Positions 1 through 5,120 of a stretch of 5,120 nt of DNA are shown in pieces. The stretch is taken from contig CAZVPD010000216.1 in assembly GCA_964628455.1 (NCBI GenBank), positions 1 through 5,120 of the forward strand, given 5' to 3'. This DNA comes from JAQVWU01 sp964628455. GTDB taxonomy: Bacteria > Bacillota > Clostridia > Oscillospirales > CAG-272. Both the position numbers and the translations under genes were made by a program. Numbering within the stretch: position 1 is the stretch's first letter; the number at the start of each line of letters is the position of its first letter. The notes under the pieces were generated by a model. That model made no database searches, had not been told where the DNA came from, and saw nothing but the letters and a program-made list of their open reading frames with translations.

Positions 1-124
1 TCCAGAGCTCCGAAAAATAATCATCAATACATAATAACACTTTTAAGTGAAAATTTCAATAGGTTTCACACAATATTAAAATATTAATTTTTTGTAAATC
101 TTCGCAGGCGACATGAAAATAATC

Positions 125-153
125 TTGACTTACCTTCTGTTTTATGGTAAAAT
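125..153 (+). promoter_or_regulatory. Housekeeping (sigma-A/sigma-70) promoter for rpoBC
   Basis: A -35 box TTGACT (125-130) and a -10 box TAAAAT (148-153) are separated by exactly 17 bases; each differs from consensus by one base. Transcription would begin near 160, about 234 bases before the rpoB start codon. The flank just upstream of the -35 is A-rich (GAAAATAA at 115-122), and an AT tract lies further up at 71-93. It is the best promoter-like match I found in the region and it points toward rpoB, so it probably drives rpoBC by itself or in addition to read-through from upstream. The match is seen in the sequence; activity is inferred. Confidence 0.7.
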
Positions 154-159
154 CAGATT

Positions 160-393
160 TAATTTGATTTAAAATAGAATATACACCTCGTAATATGCAA
201 TATTAGAAGTCATACCTTTATTTTTGCGGTATTCGGGCGTGAGTATAAAAAATTATTAACTATCAGAGCTTAAAAATCAACTGTAACCAGCATGTTGTGA
301 AAGCGATAATATTAATATTTTTTTTATCCCGTTCCCGTTTTAAACGCAGTTTTAAGGGTATGGTTTTATTTTTCAGAATGGAGTGAATGTCTG
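160..393 (+). promoter_or_regulatory. Predicted long 5' leader RNA of rpoB, potentially structured
   Basis: If transcription starts near 160, the mRNA carries about 234 untranslated bases. Bases 206-220 can pair with 353-367 in 15 consecutive pairs (11 Watson-Crick, 4 G-U), with CAUACC against GGUAUG at the core. The same CAUACC segment also contains AUACC (212-216), which can pair with GGUAU at 228-232 as a local hairpin, so the two folds exclude each other. Smaller possible helices are 279-284 with 346-351 and 269-275 with 350-356. I recognise no known riboswitch, T-box or ribosomal protein leader motif. The AT-rich composition makes chance pairing common, so a regulatory role is only an inference. 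Confidence 0.35.
380..385 (+). promoter_or_regulatory. Ribosome binding site of rpoB
   Basis: GGAGTG lies eight bases before the ATG at 394, good Shine-Dalgarno spacing. It fixes the start: the reading frame is open upstream back to a TAA at 313-315 but contains no ATG, GTG or TTG codon in that interval. Confidence 0.85.
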
Positions 394-3300
394 ATGGTCA
401 AACCCCAGAAGCTCGGAACGAATGTCAGGATGAGTTTTTCAAAAATCGACGAGGCATTGGAAATGCCGAACTTAATCGAAGTTCAGAAGAAATCTTACAA
501 ATGGTTTCTGACTGAAGGTCTCATGGAGGTTTTGCGCGATGTTTCGCCGATCACCGATTATTCGGGAAACTTAAATATCGAATTCATACGTTATTCCCTT
601 GATTCACAACCTAAGTATCCGGTGGAAGAATGTAAAGAACGTGATGTTAATTATGCGGCACCGCTGAGAGTCACCGTACGACTGTACAACAAGTCAACCG
701 GCGAAGTGATCGACCGTGAAATATTCATGGGTGACTTCCCGCTGATGACCGATAACGGGACTTTTATCATCAACGGGGCGGAACGCGTGATCGTTTCACA
801 AATCGTTCGGTCTCCAGGCATATATTATGAGTCCGAGATAGACAAGACAGGCAAAAGGATCTTTCGCTCAACCGTTATACCTTATCGCGGTGCCTGGCTT
901 GAAGGGGAAACCGACGCCAACGATGTTTTCTATATCCGTATAGATAAAAACCGCAAACTCCCCGTAACGGTGCTTATCCGGGCACTGGGTGTCGAATCGG
1001 ACGCCGAGATCAAAGCACTGTTCGGCAATGACGTTAAAATAACGGCTACGCTTGAAAAAGATACGATGCCGATGGATGCCGATAAGAACGGTACATCGGC
1101 GGGTGACGAAGCGCTGAAGGAAATTTACAAAAAATTGCGTCCCGGTGAACCTCCGCTGGTTGAAAGCGCACAGATACTCATCAATAACCTGTTTTTTGAT
1201 CCCAAACGTTATGATCTGGCGAATGTTGGACGCTATAAATATGATAAAAAACTGGCTATCGGCAGGAGAATCGAAGGCTGCACTTTATCGCGTCCGGTCA
1301 TCAGCCCGATAACCGGTGAGTTTTTATTTCCCGAAGGCGAACAGCTGAGCGCCGAAAAAGCCCGTATCATCGAAGATAACGGTGTAAACGAAGTATTCCT
1401 CCGGCTTGAAAACGATACCGAAATCAAAGCTTTTTCAAACGGGATGACCTATCCCGCATCCGTCCTCGGATATGATTTAAAAGATATCGGCATTTTCGAA
1501 AAAGTAAAACTGAGTGTTCTAAATGAAATTGTCGAACAGTCCGAAGGAGATTCCGCTAAGCTGAAAGAAAGCTGCCGTTCGCGAATATCCGAACTTGTTC
1601 CGAAACATATTACAAAAGACGATATATTTGCCTCTATAAATTATCTGATCTGCCTTTCTCATGATATCGGTACGGTGGATGATATAGATCATCTCGGAAA
1701 TCGCCGTCTTCGCTCCGTAGGCGAGCTTCTTCAGAATCAGCTGCGTATCGGTTTCTCCCGCATGGATAAAATCATCAAAGAGAGAATGACGATACAGGAT
1801 ACCGAAACCCTGACGCCGGAAGCGCTGATTAATATACGTCCCATCGTTACGTCTATACGCGAATTCTTCGGCTCGTCTCCTCTTTCCCAGTTTATGGATC
1901 AAAACAATCCTCTTGCGGAACTGACGCATAAACGCCGTTTGTCCGCCCTCGGTCCGGGCGGATTATCTCGCGACCGGGCTTCTTTTGAAGTGCGGGACGT
2001 TCATTATACGCATTACGGCAGAATGTGTCCGATCGAGACGCCTGAAGGACCCAATATAGGACTGATATCCTATCTTTCAACCTATGCGAGAATCAACGAA
2101 TACGGTTTTATCGAAGCACCATACCGGAAAATAGACAAGGCTGCCGGCGTAGTAACCGATGAAATACTTTATATGACCGCGGATGTGGAAGACAATCATA
2201 TCATTGCTCAGGCAAACGAACCGCTTGATGAGAGCAATCATTTCATCAATAAAAAAGTTGTTGCCCGCAGCCGTTCCGAAATTATCCAGGTAGAAGCTGC
2301 CAAAGCCGATTACATGGATGTCTCTCCGAAAATGGTTGTATCGGTAGCCACTTCCATGATACCGTTCCTTGAAAATGACGATAACTCCCGTGCTCTGATG
2401 GGTTCGAATATGCAGAAGCAGGCCGTTCCGCTGCTTATATCCGATTCGCCGATCGTCGGAACCGGTATGGAATACAAAGCCGCCGTTGACTCGGGTGTGG
2501 TTGTCTGTGCCCGTGAAGGCGGTGTTGTGGAAAAAGTAACAGCCGATGAAATAACCGTCCGCACGGACAACGGTAAAAAAGAAGTATATCATTTGGTAAA
2601 ATTCAAACGCTCGAATCAGGGAACCTGCATAAATCAACGCCCTATCGTAAAAAAAGATGATGTTATAGAAGCCAGGCAGGTCATAGCCGACGGACCCGCA
2701 ACCTGCAACGGTGAAATTGCCCTCGGTAAAAACGCGCTGATCGGATTCATGTCATGGGAAGGATACAACTACGAGGACGCGGTTCTTCTAAACGAAAGGC
2801 TTGTGCGCGAAGACGTCTATACCTCGCTCCACATAGAGGAATATTCGCATGAAGCGCGGGATACCAAACTGGGACCGGAAGAAATCACACGCGAAATCCC
2901 CAACGTTGGTGACGATGCGCTGAAAGATCTGACGACGGAAGGCATTATCCGCAGAGGGACGGAAGTCCGGGCGGGCGATATCCTCGTGGGTAAAGTTACT
3001 CCGAAAGGAGAAACCGAACTGACCGCCGAAGAACGGCTTCTTCGCGCGATTTTCGGTGAAAAAGCCAGGGAGGTTCGCGATACTTCGCTGCGTCTTCCGC
3101 ATGGTGAATCGGGAATTGTCGTTGATGTGAAGACTTTCTCGCGGGAAAACGGAGACGAACTCCCCCCCGGAGTCAATAAAGTTGTCCGCGTTTATGTGGC
3201 GCAGAAACGTAAAATATCCGTCGGAGATAAAATGGCAGGCCGTCACGGAAATAAAGGCGTGGTATCCCGTATTCTTCCCCCTGAGGATATGCCGTTTTTA

Positions 3301-4119
3301 CCGGACGGAACTCCTCTTGATATTGTTTTAAATCCGCTCGGTGTTCCCTCGCGAATGAATATAGGCCAGGTTCTTGAGGTTCATCTGGGAATCGCAGCAA
3401 AAAGATTGGGCTGGAAAATTATGACTCCTGTTTTTGACGGAGCAAATGAATACGATATTATGGACTGTCTTGAAATGTCGGGACTAAGCCGCGACGGTAA
3501 AACAATACTGTATGACGGCAGAACCGGCGAACCGTTTGACAACCCCGTCACGGTCGGCATCATGTATTATCTTAAGCTGCACCATCTTGTGGATGATAAA
3601 ATTCATGCTCGTTCAACGGGTCCTTACTCGCTGGTCACCCAGCAGCCCCTCGGCGGCAAAGCGCAGTTCGGCGGGCAGCGTTTCGGTGAAATGGAAGTCT
3701 GGGCGCTTGAAGCATACGGAGCGGCTTATACGCTTCAGGAAATATTGACCGTAAAAAGCGACGATGTGACGGGTCGTGTGAAGACGTATGAAGCGATCGT
3801 CAAAGGGCAGAATATACCCACGCCCGGCGTGCCTGAATCATTCAAAGTACTCGTTAAGGAATTGCAGTCACTCGCGCTTGATGTCCGGGTGCTGGACCGT
3901 CACGGCAAAGAAATCGAGCTTTCGACTTTGAGTGAAGATGATATGGAAGCACCGAATTATGTTTCCGCCGAAGATATCGGGGATGTAATCGGATCGGACA
4001 ATATGTTCGCATCGGCTTTTATTGAAGATGACACGCTTGACGAAGATCAGTATACGGATGAAAGCGATGAGGATTATCCCGTATCCGACGACAGCTTTGA
4101 CGATGCGGATGAGAAATAA
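394..4119 (+). CDS. rpoB: DNA-directed RNA polymerase subunit beta
   Basis: Beta subunit of the core RNA polymerase, which with beta' forms the catalytic cleft for template-directed RNA synthesis in the cytoplasm. The 1241 residues are typical of Bacillota. Order seen: N-terminal protrusion beginning MSFSKIDEALEMPNLIEVQ; lobe with NGAERVIVSQIVRSPG (127-142); fork region with DDIDHLGNRR (429-438); rifampicin cluster 493-523; THYGRMCPIETPEGPN leading to I558; hybrid-binding region with GYNYEDAV (790-797) and GDKMAGRHGNKG (944-955), whose Lys946 and Lys954 match E. coli Lys1065 and Lys1073 near the active centre; and the C-terminal clamp/anchor with GGQRFGEMEVWALEAYG from 1093. Asp502, His512 and Ser517, the main rifampicin-resistance positions (E. 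coli 516, 526, 531), are wild type, but Pro496 replaces the usual Gln510. The tail 1210-1241 is very acidic. No frameshift or large insertion is seen. The start is set by the binding site and by the family's usual N-terminus; rpoC follows after 19 bases. Confidence 0.99.
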   Translation: MVKPQKLGTNVRMSFSKIDEALEMPNLIEVQKKSYKWFLTEGLMEVLRDVSPITDYSGNLNIEFIRYSLDSQPKYPVEECKERDVNYAAPLRVTVRLYNKSTGEVIDREIFMGDFPLMTDNGTFIINGAERVIVSQIVRSPGIYYESEIDKTGKRIFRSTVIPYRGAWLEGETDANDVFYIRIDKNRKLPVTVLIRALGVESDAEIKALFGNDVKITATLEKDTMPMDADKNGTSAGDEALKEIYKKLRPGEPPLVESAQILINNLFFDPKRYDLANVGRYKYDKKLAIGRRIEGCTLSRPVISPITGEFLFPEGEQLSAEKARIIEDNGVNEVFLRLENDTEIKAFSNGMTYPASVLGYDLKDIGIFEKVKLSVLNEIVEQSEGDSAKLKESCRSRISELVPKHITKDDIFASINYLICLSHDIGTVDDIDHLGNRRLRSVGELLQNQLRIGFSRMDKIIKERMTIQDTETLTPEALINIRPIVTSIREFFGSSPLSQFMDQNNPLAELTHKRRLSALGPGGLSRDRASFEVRDVHYTHYGRMCPIETPEGPNIGLISYLSTYARINEYGFIEAPYRKIDKAAGVVTDEILYMTADVEDNHIIAQANEPLDESNHFINKKVVARSRSEIIQVEAAKADYMDVSPKMVVSVATSMIPFLENDDNSRALMGSNMQKQAVPLLISDSPIVGTGMEYKAAVDSGVVVCAREGGVVEKVTADEITVRTDNGKKEVYHLVKFKRSNQGTCINQRPIVKKDDVIEARQVIADGPATCNGEIALGKNALIGFMSWEGYNYEDAVLLNERLVREDVYTSLHIEEYSHEARDTKLGPEEITREIPNVGDDALKDLTTEGIIRRGTEVRAGDILVGKVTPKGETELTAEERLLRAIFGEKAREVRDTSLRLPHGESGIVVDVKTFSRENGDELPPGVNKVVRVYVAQKRKISVGDKMAGRHGNKGVVSRILPPEDMPFLPDGTPLDIVLNPLGVPSRMNIGQVLEVHLGIAAKRLGWKIMTPVFDGANEYDIMDCLEMSGLSRDGKTILYDGRTGEPFDNPVTVGIMYYLKLHHLVDDKIHARSTGPYSLVTQQPLGGKAQFGGQRFGEMEVWALEAYGAAYTLQEILTVKSDDVTGRVKTYEAIVKGQNIPTPGVPESFKVLVKELQSLALDVRVLDRHGKEIELSTLSEDDMEAPNYVSAEDIGDVIGSDNMFASAFIEDDTLDEDQYTDESDEDYPVSDDSFDDADEK

Positions 4120-4127
4120 TAAGGGGG
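4120..4127 (+). promoter_or_regulatory. Ribosome binding site of rpoC
   Basis: TAAGGGGG directly after the rpoB stop codon matches the ideal TAAGGAGG at seven of eight bases. It sits 11 bases before the GTG at 4139, slightly long but workable. It supports GTG over two in-frame ATG codons inside the rpoB end (4103 and 4109), which lie upstream of this site and have no clear binding site of their own. Confidence 0.75.
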
Positions 4128-4138
4128 AATTTATAACA

Positions 4139-5120
4139 GTGGATAAAAACATCTTCGATTCTATAAAAATAGGATTGGCCTCTCCCGAAATGATAAGGAG
4201 CTGGTCGTTCGGCGAAGTAAAAAAGCCGGAGACCATAAATTACAGAACGCTGAAAGCCGAGCGTGACGGTCTGTTTTGCGAACGGATCTTCGGCCCGACA
4301 AAAGACTGGGAATGTCTTTGCGGAAAATACAAACGCGTAAAATTCAAAGGGAAAACCTGCGAGAAATGCGGTGTCGAAGTTACCACAAAAAAAGTGCGGA
4401 GAGAACGCATGGGGCATATCGAACTTGCGGCTCCGGTCTCTCACATCTGGTACTTCCGTGCGATCCCTTCGCGCATCGGTCTCCTGCTTGACATATCACC
4501 CAGATATCTCGAAAAAGTTTTATATTTTGCGCAATATATCGTAACCGATCCGGGCAATACGGCGCTTTCAAAAAATCAGCTGCTTACGGAACGCGAATAT
4601 AAAGAGAATTACGAGCGATACGAGGAAGAGTTTAAAGTCGGCATGGGTGCCGAAGCGATCAAAAAATTACTGTCGGAAATCAATATAGAAGAATTATCCC
4701 GAAGCCTGAAAACGGAACTCGATAATTCATCCGGGCAGAAAAAACTGCGTATCATAAAAAGGCTTGAAGTTGTCGAGGCATTCCGGAAATCGGGCAACCG
4801 TCCCGAATGGATGATACTTGACGTCATCCCCGTTATTCCTCCGGAAATCCGTCCGATGGTTCAGCTGGACGGAGGCCGTTTTGCATCTTCCGATTTAAAT
4901 GATCTGTACCGCCGCGTTATAAACCGAAATAACCGCCTGAAGAGACTTATCCAGCTCAACGCGCCCGATATCATAGTCCGCAACGAGAAGCGTATGCTTC
5001 AGGAAGCCGTTGACGCGCTTATCGACAACGGCCGCCGCGGCAGAGCCGTCACCGGCGCGAACTCCCGCGCACTGAAGTCCCTGTCCGATATGCTCAAGGG
5101 CAAGCAGGGACGCTTCCGCC
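4139..5120 (+). CDS. rpoC: DNA-directed RNA polymerase subunit beta' (5' part, cut by window end)
   Basis: Beta' subunit of core RNA polymerase; it supplies the catalytic magnesium-binding aspartates and most of the clamp. Only 327 codons are present, compared with roughly 1200 residues in Bacillota relatives, and the NADFDGD active-site motif lies beyond the window. Visible in order: N-terminal IGLASPEMIRSWSFGEV; zinc-binding domain with Cys59, Cys61, Cys74 and Cys77 (CxC...CxxC), one residue offset from B. subtilis; zipper/lid region KVRRERMGHIELAAPVSHIWYF (85-106); KRLEVVEAFRKSGNRPEWMILDVIPVIPP; then the clamp-helix coiled coil (about 252-297, DLNDLYRRVINRNNRLKRL), the main docking site for sigma region 2; and the conserved LKSLSDMLKGKQGRFR at the edge. 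The GTG start follows a strong binding site and gives the family's usual N-terminus; ATG codons at 4103 or 4109 would add 12 or 10 residues. It is co-transcribed with rpoB. Confidence 0.98.
   Translation, partial: MDKNIFDSIKIGLASPEMIRSWSFGEVKKPETINYRTLKAERDGLFCERIFGPTKDWECLCGKYKRVKFKGKTCEKCGVEVTTKKVRRERMGHIELAAPVSHIWYFRAIPSRIGLLLDISPRYLEKVLYFAQYIVTDPGNTALSKNQLLTEREYKENYERYEEEFKVGMGAEAIKKLLSEINIEELSRSLKTELDNSSGQKKLRIIKRLEVVEAFRKSGNRPEWMILDVIPVIPPEIRPMVQLDGGRFASSDLNDLYRRVINRNNRLKRLIQLNAPDIIVRNEKRMLQEAVDALIDNGRRGRAVTGANSRALKSLSDMLKGKQGRFR

Larger units (their letters stand above)
1..393. other. AT-rich intergenic region upstream of rpoB (no supported gene)
   Basis: This stretch is clearly more AT-rich than the flanking coding sequence and all frames are broken by stops. 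In many bacteria rplL, encoding ribosomal protein L7/L12, lies directly upstream of rpoB; no rplL-like C-terminus can be read here, so either rplL lies further left or the ribosomal protein cluster is separate. The region holds a good promoter at 125-153, a predicted leader RNA from about 160, and the rpoB ribosome binding site at 380-385. The first 20 bases are less AT-rich than what follows and could be the tail of an upstream gene (a frame ending in QSSEK and a TAA at 18-20), but this is too short to identify. No GC-rich hairpin followed by a T-run, hence no convincing terminator, is visible. Confidence 0.75.

Noticed and set aside
72..93. AATATT inverted repeat followed by a T-run, considered as a terminator
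   Set aside because: The stem is only A-T pairs with a two-base gap, far too weak for an intrinsic terminator.
113..172. Small frame MKIILTYLLFYGKIRFNLI, hydrophobic and peptide-like
   Set aside because: It overlaps the -35 and -10 boxes, so a transcript from that promoter could not carry it; the preceding binding site is weak and AT-rich DNA readily yields such frames.
308..325. AATATTAATATT followed by eight T, considered as a leader attenuator
   Set aside because: No GC stem and no loop spacing; at most a pausing tract.
160..393. Known leader elements (T-box, common riboswitches, boxA antitermination, L10-type ribosomal protein leader)
   Set aside because: None of their characteristic conserved motifs could be found by eye.
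2077..2637. Minus-strand open frame of 186 codons inside rpoB (with shorter ones at 1519-1929, 2788-3246 and 3868-4236)
   Set aside because: They lie wholly or largely opposite strongly conserved rpoB or rpoC coding sequence, show no recognisable domains, and are explained by codon bias of the sense strand.
3512..3748. Second + strand open frame within rpoB
   Set aside because: Out-of-frame shadow over the conserved beta C-terminal region; composition is low-information and no family is recognised.
5026..5075. Local GC-rich stretch near the end of the rpoC fragment, considered as recombination or transfer
   Set aside because: It encodes the universally conserved Arg/Gly/Ala-rich DNGRRGRAVTG segment, which needs GC-rich codons; the protein shows no break in family similarity.

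Overview
This window is the front part of a bacterial rpoB-rpoC transcription unit. It holds a 393-base AT-rich non-coding region, the complete gene for the RNA polymerase beta subunit (1241 residues), and the first 327 codons of the gene for the beta' subunit, which is cut by the window edge. All on the + strand.

Organism: RpoB has the plain Bacillota-type architecture, with a DDIDHLGNRR fork motif, an intact rifampicin cluster and a strongly acidic C-terminal tail. RpoC begins almost exactly where the Bacillus subtilis protein begins and carries the usual N-terminal zinc site. Together with fairly AT-rich spacers, moderate coding GC, and strong Shine-Dalgarno sequences, this suggests an anaerobic Bacillota, probably class Clostridia (perhaps an uncultivated Oscillospirales-like lineage). 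The class call is moderate; anything finer is a guess.

Layout: bases 1-393 contain no convincing gene. They include a near-consensus housekeeping promoter (125-153: TTGACT, 17-base spacer, TAAAAT), which implies a leader RNA of about 230 nt before rpoB. The leader can form a long-range helix (206-220 with 353-367) that competes with a local hairpin, and it contains a possible 8-codon upstream reading frame whose stop overlaps the rpoB ribosome binding site. rpoB (394-4119) is followed after only 19 bases by rpoC (GTG start at 4139), with no terminator between them, so the two large catalytic subunits are co-transcribed and made together for assembly with alpha and omega.

Assessment: the genes are ordinary core machinery and I see no mobile element, CRISPR array, defence locus or new enzyme system. 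The items most worth a second look are the independent promoter plus long, potentially structured rpoB leader (rplL is not within 393 bases upstream), two antibiotic-pocket residues (Pro496 in beta, Thr83 in beta'), and the rpoC start codon choice.
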